A stretch of 64,000 nucleotides of DNA from Flavobacterium acetivorans (GCF_020911885.1 NZ_CP087132.1:1860001-1924000); one strand, 5' to 3'. Positions 24,589-33,832 are shown, counted from the stretch's first letter. Made by a program: numbers and translations. Notes: generated from the letters alone by a model not told the origin.

Positions 24589-26067
24589 ATGAGTAAGAAC
24601 CTTACTACAAGATCAGAAGATTATTCAAAATGGTATAACGAGTTAGTTGTTAAAGCTGATTTAGCCGAAAATTCAGGTGTTAGAGGCTGTATGGTTATTA
24701 AACCCTACGGTTATGCTATTTGGGAAAAAATGCAAGCAGAGTTGGATCGAATGTTTAAAGAGACTGGGCATCAAAATGCTTATTTTCCTTTATTTGTTCC
24801 TAAAAGTATGTTTGAAGCAGAAGAGAAAAATGCAGAAGGATTTGCTAAGGAATGTGCTATCGTGACGCATTATAGATTAAAAAATGATCCCGATAAGCCA
24901 GGGAAGTTAATGGTGGATCCTAATGCAAAACTAGAAGAAGAGCTAATTGTTCGGCCAACGAGTGAAGCTATTATTTGGTCTACTTATAAAGGATGGGTTC
25001 AATCGTATAGAGATTTGCCTTTATTGATTAATCAATGGGCTAATGTGGTTCGTTGGGAAATGAGAACACGATTGTTCTTGCGTACTGCTGAGTTTTTATG
25101 GCAGGAAGGGCATACGGCGCATGCTACAAGAAGTGAGGCTATTGAAGAATCAGAGAAAATGATGAATGTGTATGCTGATTTTGCACAGAATTTCATGGCT
25201 ATTCCGGTAATAAAAGGATTAAAGACCGAAACGGAACGTTTTGCTGGAGCTGAAGAAACTTATTGTATAGAAGCATTGATGCAAGACGGGAAAGCATTGC
25301 AGGCCGGTACTTCGCACTTTTTAGGTCAAAATTTTGCAAAAGCTTTTGATGTGAAATTTGCCAATGCCGAAGGGAAACAAGAATATGTTTGGGGAACTTC
25401 ATGGGGAGTTTCGACTCGATTGATGGGGGCTTTAGTGATGACGCATTCAGATGATCAAGGTTTAGTGTTGCCGCCAAGTTTAGCTCCAATACAAGTGGTA
25501 GTGGTTCCTATTTATAAAACAGATGAGCAATTAGCAGAAATTACTGCTGAAGTAGAAATTTTGATTTCTGAATTGAAAAAGTTAGGTGTTTCAGTTAAAT
25601 ATGATGATAGAACAACGCAGAAACCTGGTTTTAAATTTGCCGAATGGGAATTAAAAGGTGTTCCTGTGCGAATTGCTGTAGGTCCAAAAGATCTTGAAAA
25701 TGGAACTTTTGAAGTGGCAAGAAGAGATACTTTGACAAAAGAAGTGAAATCTAAAGACGGAATTTCGGCTTATATAAGTGATTTGTTAGCGCAAATTCAA
25801 AAAGATTTATTTGATAAGGCTTTAGATTATAGAAATACACATATTACGGAAGTAAATAATTTTGAAGAATTTAAGACTGTTTTAGAAGAAAAAGGGGGCT
25901 TTGTGTCAGCACATTGGGATGGTACTCCAGAGACTGAAGAAAAGATTAAAGATTTAACGAAGGCTACTATTAGATGTATACCTTTGGATAGGGTAGAAGA
26001 GCTGGGAAGCTGTGTGTTTACAGGGAGTCCTTCTGTTGGGAGGGTGTTGTTTGCTAAGGCTTATTAA
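24589..26067 (+). CDS. proS: Prolyl-tRNA synthetase
   Basis: 492 residues of the short, archaeal/eukaryote-like (type 3) ProRS without an inserted editing domain. Class II motifs are visible: motif 1 region [16 protein letters not shown], motif 2 [20 protein letters not shown], motif 3 [22 protein letters not shown] anticodon-binding domain (QVVVVPIYK) and a zinc-type C-terminal domain follow. It charges tRNA-Pro. It is divergent from the Tyr-rich lipoprotein gene and followed by the tRNA-Glu cluster. Confidence 0.97.
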   Translation: MSKNLTTRSEDYSKWYNELVVKADLAENSGVRGCMVIKPYGYAIWEKMQAELDRMFKETGHQNAYFPLFVPKSMFEAEEKNAEGFAKECAIVTHYRLKNDPDKPGKLMVDPNAKLEEELIVRPTSEAIIWSTYKGWVQSYRDLPLLINQWANVVRWEMRTRLFLRTAEFLWQEGHTAHATRSEAIEESEKMMNVYADFAQNFMAIPVIKGLKTETERFAGAEETYCIEALMQDGKALQAGTSHFLGQNFAKAFDVKFANAEGKQEYVWGTSWGVSTRLMGALVMTHSDDQGLVLPPSLAPIQVVVVPIYKTDEQLAEITAEVEILISELKKLGVSVKYDDRTTQKPGFKFAEWELKGVPVRIAVGPKDLENGTFEVARRDTLTKEVKSKDGISAYISDLLAQIQKDLFDKALDYRNTHITEVNNFEEFKTVLEEKGGFVSAHWDGTPETEEKIKDLTKATIRCIPLDRVEELGSCVFTGSPSVGRVLFAKAY

Positions 26068-26095
26068 AAAAAAGAATATTTTTTTTGCTTAGCTA

Positions 26096-26125
26096 TTGTA
26101 GAACTCAAAAATAGTTGTATTTTTG
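26096..26125 (+). promoter_or_regulatory. Promoter of the tRNA-Glu cluster
   Basis: TTG (26096-26098), 19 bases, then TATTTTTG (26118-26125), a close match to the Bacteroidota -33/-7 consensus. It is 20 bases upstream of the first tRNA-Glu. Confidence 0.75.
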
Positions 26126-26145
26126 CATCCGCAATACAGAAGCAC

Positions 26146-26217
26146 GGTCCGTTCGTCTATCGGTTAGGACGCCAGGTTTTCATCCTGGTAAGGGGGGTTC
26201 GATTCCCCCACGGACTA
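26146..26217 (+). tRNA. tRNA-Glu (UUC), copy 1
   Basis: A 72-base cloverleaf: acceptor GGTCCGT / ACGGACT, anticodon stem CCAGG / CCTGG with loop TTTTCAT (anticodon TTC), T arm GGGGG-TTCGATT-CCCCC, discriminator A. CCA is not encoded. Confidence 0.97.
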
Positions 26218-26264
26218 CAATTTTGTTTTGTATTATGGTTTTCCTGAACTTTAAATAGGATAAT

Positions 26265-26336
26265 GGTCCGTTCGTCTATCGGTTAGGACGCCAGGTTTTC
26301 ATCCTGGTAAGGGGGGTTCGATTCCCCCACGGACTA
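26265..26336 (+). tRNA. tRNA-Glu (UUC), copy 2
   Basis: Identical over 72 bases to copy 1, 47 bases downstream, including the anticodon TTC. A recent duplication or gene conversion is likely. Confidence 0.97.
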
Positions 26337-26382
26337 CAATTTTAGCTAATATTTTTGATTAGCAACAAACTAGGAGAATAAG

Positions 26383-26454
26383 GGTCCGTTCGTCTAGGGG
26401 TTAGGACGCTAGGATTTCATCCTAGTAACAGGGGTTCGATTCCCTTACGGACTA
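26383..26454 (+). tRNA. tRNA-Glu (UUC), copy 3, diverged
   Basis: Same acceptor stem and anticodon TTC as copies 1 and 2, but the anticodon stem is CTAGG / CCTAG, a paired change, and the D loop and T arm differ (AGGGG / CCCTT). Pairing is preserved, so it should be functional. Confidence 0.95.
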
Positions 26455-26491
26455 CAAAAAAAAAGAATAGTAAAGATAAAAATATAATAAA

Positions 26492-26743
26492 ATGGCAAAT
26501 CATAAGTCAGCTCTAAAGAGAATCAGAAGTAACGAAAAGAGAAGAGTATTAAATAGATACCAACATAAAACTACTCGTAATGCTATTAAAGCATTAAGAA
26601 TAGCTACTGATAAAGTTGATGCTACGTCTAAGTTGTCAAATGTTATCTCTATGATTGATAAATTAGCTAAAAAGAATATTATTCATGATAATAAAGCTTC
26701 TAATTTAAAATCTAAGTTAACTAAATTTGTTGCTAAATTGTAA
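26492..26743 (+). CDS. rpsT: 30S ribosomal protein S20
   Basis: 83 residues, basic and helical, beginning MANHKSALKRIRSNEKRR, the S20 signature. It binds 16S rRNA early in small-subunit assembly. The gene follows the third tRNA-Glu by 37 bases and may be read from the same promoter. A terminator lies 24 bases after the stop, ahead of the IS array. Confidence 0.97.
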   Translation: MANHKSALKRIRSNEKRRVLNRYQHKTTRNAIKALRIATDKVDATSKLSNVISMIDKLAKKNIIHDNKASNLKSKLTKFVAKL

Positions 26744-26767
26744 TTTACATTTTATACAATATAAGAT

Positions 26768-26794
26768 AAAGCTCCTTTATAAGGGGCTTTTTTT
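26768..26794 (+). terminator. Terminator of rpsT
   Basis: AAAGCTCCTT (26768-26777) and AAGGGGCTTT (26781-26790) form a stem with one T-G pair and a three-base loop, followed by T. Confidence 0.85.
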
Positions 26795-26813
26795 GTGGTT
26801 TTAAGTGATAAAG

Positions 26814-26821
26814 GTTGTTTT
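26814..26821. repeat. Left direct repeat flanking the IS array (target-site duplication)
   Basis: GTTGTTTT immediately before the first GGATCATGCGC end. It matches GTTGTTTG at 29663-29670 in seven of eight bases, as an 8-bp duplication would after one change. Confidence 0.65.
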
Positions 26822-26859
26822 GGATCATGCGCAAAAGTTGGGATCATGCGCAAAAGTTG
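26822..26859. repeat. 19-base duplication of the IS left end
   Basis: GGATCATGCGCAAAAGTTG occurs twice in a row (26822-26840 and 26841-26859). The second copy continues into the IS; the first is an extra left terminal repeat. Confidence 0.85.
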
Positions 26860-26864
26860 GGGGA

Positions 26865-27695
26865 TTAGGCAAAAAGATTAGATAATCTGAACAAGAAGAA
26901 ATCTATTTTCCTTACTCCTCTAAACTGACTTCTAAAGGCTTTTATTTTTGCATTGAAAGATTCAGCAGAAGCATTGGTCCTTCTATTATCAAAGTAGTTT
27001 AAGATTGACCGGTAATTGAAAGTTATAGTATTGAGTAGAATATTGAAGTTTTTAAAACCAGATTCCTCTACATTCCTATACCAATGTGCTAGTTTAGTCA
27101 TCGCAATGTGCTTGTCATTGTTGCTATTGTAGATACCTCGAAGTTGTTGGCTTAGATAATAGGCTGTTTTTATATCTGGATATAGTCCAAATAATAATTG
27201 AGCTCTTTCATTTTGATTCTCAGTCCATTTTTCGCGAGATTTATAAAGTGCATATCGACTCCTGGCTAATAGCTGTTTTACAGAGTCACCGTTAGCTAAG
27301 AGCTCCGGAATATAGGTTTGATTCTCTCTTTTGGCTTGCAATATCAATTGATTCTCAAAATCCATAGCCTCCCATCGATGTTTAATCCTAATCTCTTGTA
27401 AGGCTTCCAGTGCCAGTTTTTGGACATGAAATCTATCTGTTACCTGTGTGGCTTTAGGGAAACATCTTTTAGAGATCAATTTCATAGAATTAGCCATGTC
27501 AAGTGTTATTTCTTTGACACAGCTTCTCTTCTTGTAATCAATCTTTCTGATATGTTCTATGACTTTATCTGCCTTTGTTCCAGCAACAATGGCAACTAAG
27601 GAACCTTTTTTACCTTTGAACTTCTTGTTGGTTACAATAGTGTAAAGTTCACCCTGAGACAAAGCTACTTCGTCAATTGATAAATGGGTGCCCAT
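26865..27695 (-). CDS. ISL3-type DDE transposase, copy A
   Basis: 276 residues from the ATG at 27695. The DDE_Tnp_ISL3 core shows LSIDEVALSQGELYT (first Asp), ITLDMANSM with KATQVTDRFHVQKLALEAL (second Asp region) and ASAESFNAKIKAFRSQFRG (Glu). The frame stays open upstream for about 50 more codons (CHTIGGFFGVNGKK, HQWIVYPEN), back to a stop overlapping the end of the helper gene, so the true N-terminus probably lies upstream, reached by a +1 shift or a non-ATG restart. It differs from copy B at three residues. Confidence 0.88.
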   Translation of the reverse strand: MGTHLSIDEVALSQGELYTIVTNKKFKGKKGSLVAIVAGTKADKVIEHIRKIDYKKRSCVKEITLDMANSMKLISKRCFPKATQVTDRFHVQKLALEALQEIRIKHRWEAMDFENQLILQAKRENQTYIPELLANGDSVKQLLARSRYALYKSREKWTENQNERAQLLFGLYPDIKTAYYLSQQLRGIYNSNNDKHIAMTKLAHWYRNVEESGFKNFNILLNTITFNYRSILNYFDNRRTNASAESFNAKIKAFRSQFRGVRKIDFFLFRLSNLFA

Positions 27696-27840
27696 ATTTT
27701 CAGGGTAAACAATCCATTGATGTGCATGTTCTCGTGGAGCCCAAGCATTAAAGGAACTCAGGTGTTTTTTATATTGTCGTTGGAGTTTCTTTCCGTTGAC
27801 TCCGAAGAAACCACCAATGGTGTGACAATCAGTAGCACTC

Positions 27841-28188
27841 TTATCTATTAATTTCTTTTAAAAAAGCCGCAAACTCTTGAGTCATGCGGGTTCCTTTAGC
27901 AACTAAATTCCAATCTCTTTTAAGAATTTCGCCTGTTGTCTTATTTGTCCAGCGACGTCTTTTTATATGTAGATATACATATTTACCTCTGAGAGGGAAA
28001 TCCTGAATGGTTATCTCATCCTGAAAGCCCTTTGATACTAGTTCCAGTGTATCAAATTCTTTTGGAGGCTTGGCATTCTCTTCAAAATATAGGTGTACTA
28101 TTTCTTCTGTGTTAGTAGAAGAAACCACTTCAAAGTGATCTACTAAAAAGTCAGGTAACATGAATTTTAAAAGGTCTATTGGGGGCAT
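27841..28188 (-). CDS. Transposase N-terminal region protein (ISAon1-like), copy A
   Basis: 115 residues starting MPPIDLLKFMLPDFLVDHF, with a basic strand-rich end (IKRRRWTNKTTGEILKRDW). It matches in layout the separate N-terminal protein of ISAon1-like elements, likely the end-binding part of the transposase. It ends at a T6A4 run. The transposase frame is in the +1 frame relative to it. The protein is identical to that of copy B. Confidence 0.82.
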   Translation of the reverse strand: MPPIDLLKFMLPDFLVDHFEVVSSTNTEEIVHLYFEENAKPPKEFDTLELVSKGFQDEITIQDFPLRGKYVYLHIKRRRWTNKTTGEILKRDWNLVAKGTRMTQEFAAFLKEINR

Positions 28189-28269
28189 CTCTCATTCTTA
28201 AGATTGCAAATCTCTCAATTTATTTTGACATTTCCCCCCAGGTTTTGGGATTGATCCAAAAGTTGGGGA

Positions 28270-29100
28270 TTAGGCAAAAAGATTAGATAATCTGAACAAG
28301 AAGAAATCTATTTTCCTTACTCCTCTAAACTGACTTCTAAAGGCTTTTATTTTTGCATTGAAAGATTCAGCAGAAGCATTGGTACTTCTATTATCAAAGT
28401 AGTTTAAGATTGACCGGTAATTGAAAGTTATAGTATTGAGTAGAATATTGAAGTTTTTAAAACCAGATTCCTCTACATTCCTATACCAATGTGCTAGTTT
28501 AGTCATCGCAATGTGCTTGTTATTGTTGCTATTGTAGATACCTCGAAGTTGTTGGCTTAGATAATAGGCTGTTTTTATATCTGGATATAGTCCAAATAAT
28601 AATTGAGCTCTTTCATTTTGATTCTCAGTCCATTTTTCGCGAGATTTATAAAGTGCATATCGACTCCTGGCTAATAGCTGTTTTACAGAGTCACCGTTAG
28701 CTAAGAGCTCCGGAATATAGGTTTGATTCTCTCTTTTGGCTTGCAATATCAATTGATTCTCAAAATCCATGGCCTCCCATCGATGTTTAATCCTAATCTC
28801 TTGTAAGGCTTCCAGTGCCAGTTTTTGGACATGAAATCTATCTGTTACCTGTGTGGCTTTAGGGAAACATCTTTTAGAGATCAATTTCATAGAATTAGCC
28901 ATGTCAAGTGTTATTTCTTTGACACAGCTTCTCCTCTTGTAATCAATCTTTCTGATATGTTCTATGACTTTATCTGCCTTTGTTCCAGCAACAATGGCAA
29001 CTAAGGAACCTTTTTTACCTTTGAATTTCTTGTTGGTTACAATAGTGTAAAGTTCACCCTGAGACAAAGCTACTTCGTCAATTGATAAATGGGTGCCCAT
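28270..29100 (-). CDS. ISL3-type DDE transposase, copy B
   Basis: 276 residues, the same as the copy A transposase except three positions (Lys to Arg in YKRRSC, Asp to Asn in SNNNKH, Arg to Ser in DNRSTNAS). All DDE motifs are intact. The upstream frame is open in the same way. Either copy could supply transposase for both. Confidence 0.88.
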   Translation of the reverse strand: MGTHLSIDEVALSQGELYTIVTNKKFKGKKGSLVAIVAGTKADKVIEHIRKIDYKRRSCVKEITLDMANSMKLISKRCFPKATQVTDRFHVQKLALEALQEIRIKHRWEAMDFENQLILQAKRENQTYIPELLANGDSVKQLLARSRYALYKSREKWTENQNERAQLLFGLYPDIKTAYYLSQQLRGIYNSNNNKHIAMTKLAHWYRNVEESGFKNFNILLNTITFNYRSILNYFDNRSTNASAESFNAKIKAFRSQFRGVRKIDFFLFRLSNLFA

Positions 29101-29245
29101 ATTTTCAGGGTAAACAATCCATTGATGTGCATGTTCTCGTGGAGCCCAAGCATTAAAGGAACTCAGGTGTTTTTTATATTGCCGTTGGAGTTTCTTTCCG
29201 TTGACTCCGAAGAAACCACCAATGGTGTGACAATCAGTAGCACTC

Positions 29246-29593
29246 TTATCTATTAATTTCTTTTAAAAAAGCCGCAAACTCTTGAGTCATGCGGGTTCCT
29301 TTAGCAACTAAATTCCAATCTCTTTTAAGAATTTCGCCTGTTGTCTTATTTGTCCAGCGACGTCTTTTTATATGTAGATATACATATTTACCTCTGAGAG
29401 GGAAATCCTGAATGGTTATCTCATCCTGAAAGCCCTTTGATACTAGTTCCAGTGTATCAAATTCTTTTGGAGGCTTGGCATTCTCTTCAAAATATAGGTG
29501 TACTATTTCTTCTGTGTTAGTAGAAGAAACCACTTCAAAGTGATCTACTAAAAAGTCAGGTAACATGAATTTTAAAAGGTCTATTGGGGGCAT
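29246..29593 (-). CDS. Transposase N-terminal region protein (ISAon1-like), copy B
   Basis: 115 residues, identical to the copy A protein at 27841-28188. The upstream sequence between the right terminal repeat and the start (about 70 bases) is also nearly the same and should hold the element's promoter. Confidence 0.82.
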   Translation of the reverse strand: MPPIDLLKFMLPDFLVDHFEVVSSTNTEEIVHLYFEENAKPPKEFDTLELVSKGFQDEITIQDFPLRGKYVYLHIKRRRWTNKTTGEILKRDWNLVAKGTRMTQEFAAFLKEINR

Positions 29594-29662
29594 CTCTCAT
29601 TCTTAAGATTGCAAATCTCTCAATTTATTTTGACATTCCCCCCCAGGTTTTGGGATTGATCC

Positions 29663-29670
29663 GTTGTTTG
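29663..29670. repeat. Right direct repeat flanking the IS array
   Basis: GTTGTTTG directly after the GGGATTGATCC end of copy B; partner of GTTGTTTT at 26814-26821. No such copy is found at the internal junction. Confidence 0.65.
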
Positions 29671-29728
29671 TATATTTCTCAATCCTCTAATTGGGATCTA
29701 AGATCTTTAAATAGATCAGAATTAAAAG

Positions 29729-30139
29729 TTAGTCTTCTTGGTTGATTTTATTAGTTAGATAATCAAGCATAGTTAGGTTGATGGGCTTTGGTAAGAAGTC
29801 GATAACCATGTGGTATTTTTTTGCTTTCTCTAAGTCTTCGGGGTCTATTGTGGAGGAAAGGACAACTACTTTGGTGGTGTTGTAGTCAGAGTAGTTAGAG
29901 CTGCTAAAGCGGTCTAAAAATTCCCATCCGCCCATTACGGGCATGTTTAAATCTAAAAAGATAAATTGAGGAAGGTTTTTTGTTTCATTGTTTTGCTTGA
30001 GTGAATCAAAGTATTGAAGTGCTTCCTCTCCATTTTTGGCAGTGATTATTTCACGGGAAAAAGATGTCTTGGCAATAGTTTTTTTGCATAACATGAGAGT
30101 TATAGGGTCGTCATCGACACATAAAATTAAATCTAACAT
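29729..30139 (-). CDS. Single-domain response regulator (CheY-like)
   Basis: 136 residues, a receiver domain only: acidic pocket VDDDP, phospho-acceptor Asp63 in FLDLNMPVMGG, Thr/Ser in VVLSSTIDP and Lys in FLPKPINL. Without an output domain it probably relays phosphate or binds a partner. The start is four bases after the stop of the PAS kinase gene at 30144-31853, so they form an operon and a likely cognate pair. A second pair of the same layout is at 42602-44810. Confidence 0.92.
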   Translation of the reverse strand: MLDLILCVDDDPITLMLCKKTIAKTSFSREIITAKNGEEALQYFDSLKQNNETKNLPQFIFLDLNMPVMGGWEFLDRFSSSNYSDYNTTKVVVLSSTIDPEDLEKAKKYHMVIDFLPKPINLTMLDYLTNKINQED

Positions 30140-30143
30140 TGTC

Positions 30144-31853
30144 TTAGTTTTTAAATGTTAAGGTAAATGTGGTTCCTTTGTTAACTTCGCTTTTAATCTC
30201 AATTGTTCCTCCCATTGCTTCAACTTGTGATTTTACAAGGTATAAGCCAAGTCCTTTGCTGTCTGGATAGTTGTGGAATCTTTGATAGAGTCCAAATATT
30301 TTGTCTTTGTTTCTTTCTAGGTCGATTCCAATTCCGTTGTCTTTAAATGTTAGAATAACTGAATTGTTAATTTGAATGGCTGAAATTGTTATTTGTAGTG
30401 TTCTGTCTTCTGATCTGTATTTAATAGAGTTGGTTAAAAGATTTAATAAGATGCTTTCTATGTATGATTTATTTACGTTTAAAACGGATACTTCTCCAAA
30501 ATTTAATTTTAAATTAGGTTTGTAAAGATTGATTTGAAATGTCAGTTGGTTGAAAATGTTTTTAAATACTTCTTTCAGTGTTACTGCTTCTTTTTGAATC
30601 GAAGTGTTGTCTTTTATTACCATGACTTTTGTTAAGTCATTGATAGTTTCGTTTAGTTGTTGGGTTGATTTGTTGAAACCCTCCAGGATTTCTCTTAGTT
30701 CAGGATCATCTATTTTAATGTCCTCAATTAGGTTTAATAAACCTGTTAGGTTTGAGATGGGTGCTCTGAGGTTGTGTGATGTAATGTAAGAGAATTGTTT
30801 TAAATCTTTGTTGTTTTGGGTTAGTTCCTTTATGAGTTGTTCTTTTTCTTTTTCTTGTTTTTTCTCTTCACTGATATCTCTTTGTATTGATACCCAATGG
30901 GAGAGTTCGTTTTCTGAATTGTAGATTGGTATCATTGAAAAATGTAACCAAAATTCTTCTTTGTTTTTTCTGAAGCAAATAGTTTCGATTAGGCTTTCTT
31001 CCCTTTTGTTTATTGCGTTTATTATTTTTTTTATGTCTTCAAGAGGAGTATTTGGAGCTTTTAGGATGTCGGGAGATTTGCCAATAATGTCGTCGGATGT
31101 GTACCCGGTCATTACTGTAAAAGCAGGATTGATATAAATTATTTTGGGTAATTTACGGTTATTGAAGCCAGCTTCAGTAATGATAATAGCATCCTTGGTT
31201 TGTAAGATTACGGTTTCGAGTAATTTCAGTCGTAATTCTTCCTCTTTTTGTTTGGTTACATCTTGGAGAGATCCAATCATTCGGATGGCTTTACCGTTTT
31301 CATCTTTCAAAAGAAAACCTCTGTCTAAAACGTATTTGTAACTGTTGTCAGAACATTTGAAACGGTATTCGTCTTGCCAATTTTCTGTTTTTTGTTCAAT
31401 AAAGGAATACAATTTAATTGACATTTTTATACTGTCCTCAGGATGGATGTTTCCAAACCACCAAGCAGAACTGTCGCCGACCTGATTTTCATCGTAACCA
31501 AAAATATTTTTTATTCCTTTATTCCAAAATAATTTGTCTTCAGGTATTTTCCAGTCCCAAATTGTGTCGCTTGTAGCTTTTGCAACAATGTCATATTTAT
31601 CATTAGACTCTTTAATTTCGTTATTTGATTCCTTGAGTCTTTTAAAGATGGAATGGTTTCTGTGTTCGTTTTTTGATAGGATATATCTATAAGTTATCCC
31701 TGTTAGTATGACAAAAACAATGTCTTTTGAGAAGCTATAGATTCTAAAATTAGCAAAGGTAGCGTGTCTTAATGATAGTTTATGAAAAACAATAACTGCA
31801 AATAAGGCAGTTAGTAAGTATACTATAGTTATTTGATTGGACTTGTTTTTCAT
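30144..31853 (-). CDS. Membrane PAS-PAS sensor histidine kinase
   Basis: 569 residues: two N-terminal membrane helices (about 9-25 and 43-60), a PAS domain with PAC (DTIWDWKIPEDKLFW), a second PAS (IYINPAFTVMTGYTSDDIIG), then HisKA with the H-box ITSHNLRAPISNL and an ATPase domain (LLTNSIKYR, FKDNGIGIDL, SKGLGLYLVKSQ). The ligand is unknown. It is coupled to the downstream CheY-like receiver. The H-box SHNLRAP type is common in Bacteroidota PAS kinases. Confidence 0.92.
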   Translation of the reverse strand: MKNKSNQITIVYLLTALFAVIVFHKLSLRHATFANFRIYSFSKDIVFVILTGITYRYILSKNEHRNHSIFKRLKESNNEIKESNDKYDIVAKATSDTIWDWKIPEDKLFWNKGIKNIFGYDENQVGDSSAWWFGNIHPEDSIKMSIKLYSFIEQKTENWQDEYRFKCSDNSYKYVLDRGFLLKDENGKAIRMIGSLQDVTKQKEEELRLKLLETVILQTKDAIIITEAGFNNRKLPKIIYINPAFTVMTGYTSDDIIGKSPDILKAPNTPLEDIKKIINAINKREESLIETICFRKNKEEFWLHFSMIPIYNSENELSHWVSIQRDISEEKKQEKEKEQLIKELTQNNKDLKQFSYITSHNLRAPISNLTGLLNLIEDIKIDDPELREILEGFNKSTQQLNETINDLTKVMVIKDNTSIQKEAVTLKEVFKNIFNQLTFQINLYKPNLKLNFGEVSVLNVNKSYIESILLNLLTNSIKYRSEDRTLQITISAIQINNSVILTFKDNGIGIDLERNKDKIFGLYQRFHNYPDSKGLGLYLVKSQVEAMGGTIEIKSEVNKGTTFTLTFKN

Positions 31854-31973
31854 TACTCAAATGTAATTAATTATTGCGAATTAAAAAATATCCCCATCTA
31901 CTTATTTTATAAGTTTATATTGTCAATTTAATGTATCTCATGGGTTATCAATATGGAAACTATTGAAGAAAGG

Positions 31974-32003
31974 TTTTTTGTATAAAAAAAAATTGTACAT
32001 TTG
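31974..32003 (+). promoter_or_regulatory. typA promoter
   Basis: TACATTTG (31996-32003) matches the TAnnTTTG -7 box, with TTTTTTG (31974-31980) 15 bases upstream, slightly short of the usual spacing. The start codon follows 19 bases later. Confidence 0.6.
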
Positions 32004-32022
32004 CGCCCATTAAAAATCACAG

Positions 32023-33819
32023 ATGGAATCTATTAGAAATATTGCAATTATTGCCCACGTCGATCACGGTAAAACAACTTTGGTTGATAAAATTATGTAT
32101 CACTGTCAATTATTTCGTGACAACGAAAATACAGGTGACCTAATCCTTGATAACAACGATCTAGAGCGCGAAAGAGGTATTACCATTACTTCAAAGAATG
32201 TTTCTGTTCAGTATAAAGGAACAAAAATCAATATCATTGACACTCCTGGTCACGCCGATTTTGGTGGTGAGGTAGAACGTGTATTGAACATGGCCGATGG
32301 TGTATGTTTGCTAGTGGATGCTTTTGAAGGGCCAATGCCACAAACGCGTTTTGTATTGCAAAAAGCAATTGATTTAGGTCTTAAGCCATGTGTAGTTATC
32401 AATAAAGTTGATAAAGAAAACTGTACTCCGGAAGAAGTTCATGAAAAAGTTTTTGATTTAATGTTTGAATTAGGAGCTACCGAAGAACAATTGGATTTTC
32501 CAACTGTTTATGGTTCTGCTAAAAACAACTGGATGTCTGATCATTGGGAAAACCAAACAGAAAATATCGAGCCTTTATTAGACATGGTAATCAAAAATGT
32601 ACCAGCTCCTAAAGTATCAGAAGGAACTCCACAAATGTTAATTACTTCATTAGATTTCTCGGCATTTACAGGTCGTATCGCCATAGGTCGTCTTGAAAGA
32701 GGCGTTTTAAATGAAGGAATGCCAATCTCATTAGTAAAAAGAGATGGTAGTATATCTAAATCTCGTATCAAAGAACTTCATACCTTTGAAGGACTTGGTC
32801 GTAAAAAAGTACAACAAGTTATTGCTGGAGATATATGTGCAATCATTGGAGTTGAAGGTTTTGAAATTGGTGATACTATTGCTGATTTTGAAAATCCGGA
32901 AGGTCTAAAAACGATTGATATCGACGAGCCTACTATGAGTATGTTGTTTACAATTAATGACTCTCCTTTCTTTGGTAAAGAGGGTAAATTTGTAACCTCT
33001 CGTCATATTAGAGAGCGTTTGACAAAAGAATTAGAGAAAAACTTAGCTATGAAGTTAGGTGAAACTGATTCTGCGGATAAGTTTATGGTTTTTGGTCGTG
33101 GTGTACTTCACTTATCGGTTCTTATTGAAACAATGAGAAGAGAAGGGTATGAGTTGCAAATCGGTCAGCCACAAGTTATCATCAAAGAAATTGATGGTAA
33201 AAAATGTGAGCCAATTGAAGAATTGACAATCGATTTACCAGAAACACTTTCAGGTAGAGCGGTAGAGTTTGTTACTATGCGTAAAGGTGAAATGTTAAGT
33301 ATGGAAACTAAAGGAGAACGTATGATTGTAAAATTCAATATTCCATCTCGTGGAATTATTGGATTGCGTAATCAATTACTTACTGCAACAGCTGGTGAGG
33401 CTATTATGGCACACCGTTTTATTGGATATGAGCCTTACAAAGGAGAAATTGCTGGACGTAACAAAGGTTCATTAATTTCTATGGAAAAAGGAAAAGCAAT
33501 TCCTTATTCTATCGATAAATTGCAAGATCGCGGTAAGTTTTTTGTTGAGCCAAATGCCGAAATTTACGAAGGTCAGGTAATTGGTGAAAACTCTCGTGGT
33601 GATGATATGTGTGTAAACGTAACTAAAGAGAAAAAGCAGTCTAACGTTCGTTCTTCTGGGAATGATGAAAAAGCGAGAATTATCCCTCCAATTATTTTCT
33701 CTTTAGAAGAAGCTTTAGAGTACATTCAAAAAGATGAGTATGTAGAGGTTACACCAAAATCTATTCGTTTGAGAAAAATTTATTTGACAGAAACTGATAG
33801 AAAAAGATTTAAAATCTAA
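32023..33819 (+). CDS. typA: Translational GTPase TypA/BipA
   Basis: 598 residues, typical for TypA. It is an EF-G-like ribosome-associated GTPase active in 50S assembly and stress. Motifs: [13 protein letters not shown] (G1), [11 protein letters not shown] (switch I), [12 protein letters not shown] (G3), NKVDKENC (G4), then domains II, III, V and the BipA-specific C-terminal domain ([24 protein letters not shown]). It is transcribed alone from a TACATTTG promoter and ends at a strong hairpin. Confidence 0.97.
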   Translation: MESIRNIAIIAHVDHGKTTLVDKIMYHCQLFRDNENTGDLILDNNDLERERGITITSKNVSVQYKGTKINIIDTPGHADFGGEVERVLNMADGVCLLVDAFEGPMPQTRFVLQKAIDLGLKPCVVINKVDKENCTPEEVHEKVFDLMFELGATEEQLDFPTVYGSAKNNWMSDHWENQTENIEPLLDMVIKNVPAPKVSEGTPQMLITSLDFSAFTGRIAIGRLERGVLNEGMPISLVKRDGSISKSRIKELHTFEGLGRKKVQQVIAGDICAIIGVEGFEIGDTIADFENPEGLKTIDIDEPTMSMLFTINDSPFFGKEGKFVTSRHIRERLTKELEKNLAMKLGETDSADKFMVFGRGVLHLSVLIETMRREGYELQIGQPQVIIKEIDGKKCEPIEELTIDLPETLSGRAVEFVTMRKGEMLSMETKGERMIVKFNIPSRGIIGLRNQLLTATAGEAIMAHRFIGYEPYKGEIAGRNKGSLISMEKGKAIPYSIDKLQDRGKFFVEPNAEIYEGQVIGENSRGDDMCVNVTKEKKQSNVRSSGNDEKARIIPPIIFSLEEALEYIQKDEYVEVTPKSIRLRKIYLTETDRKRFKI

Positions 33820-33832
33820 ATTTATTTATATT

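Larger units (their letters stand above)
26841..28257 (-). mobile_element. ISL3-type (ISAon1-like) insertion sequence, copy A
   Basis: About 1417 bases with imperfect terminal inverted repeats: left GGATCATGCGCAAAAGTTGG, right (minus strand) GGATCAATCCCAAAACCTGG, sharing most of the first 24 bases. It carries two reading frames on the minus strand, an N-terminal helper (115 residues) and a DDE transposase of ISL3 type. A near-identical copy follows head to tail with a period of 1405 bases. It lies between the rpsT terminator and the receiver gene at 29729 and interrupts no visible gene. Confidence 0.88.
28258..29662 (-). mobile_element. ISL3-type (ISAon1-like) insertion sequence, copy B
   Basis: About 1405 bases in the same orientation as copy A and directly joined to it. 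Its left terminal repeat is shortened: the junction reads GATTGATCC then AAAAGTTGGGG, lacking the GGATCATGCGC start seen in copy A. The right end is intact (GGGATTGATCC) and is followed by the right direct repeat. It has scattered single-base differences from copy A. Confidence 0.85.
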
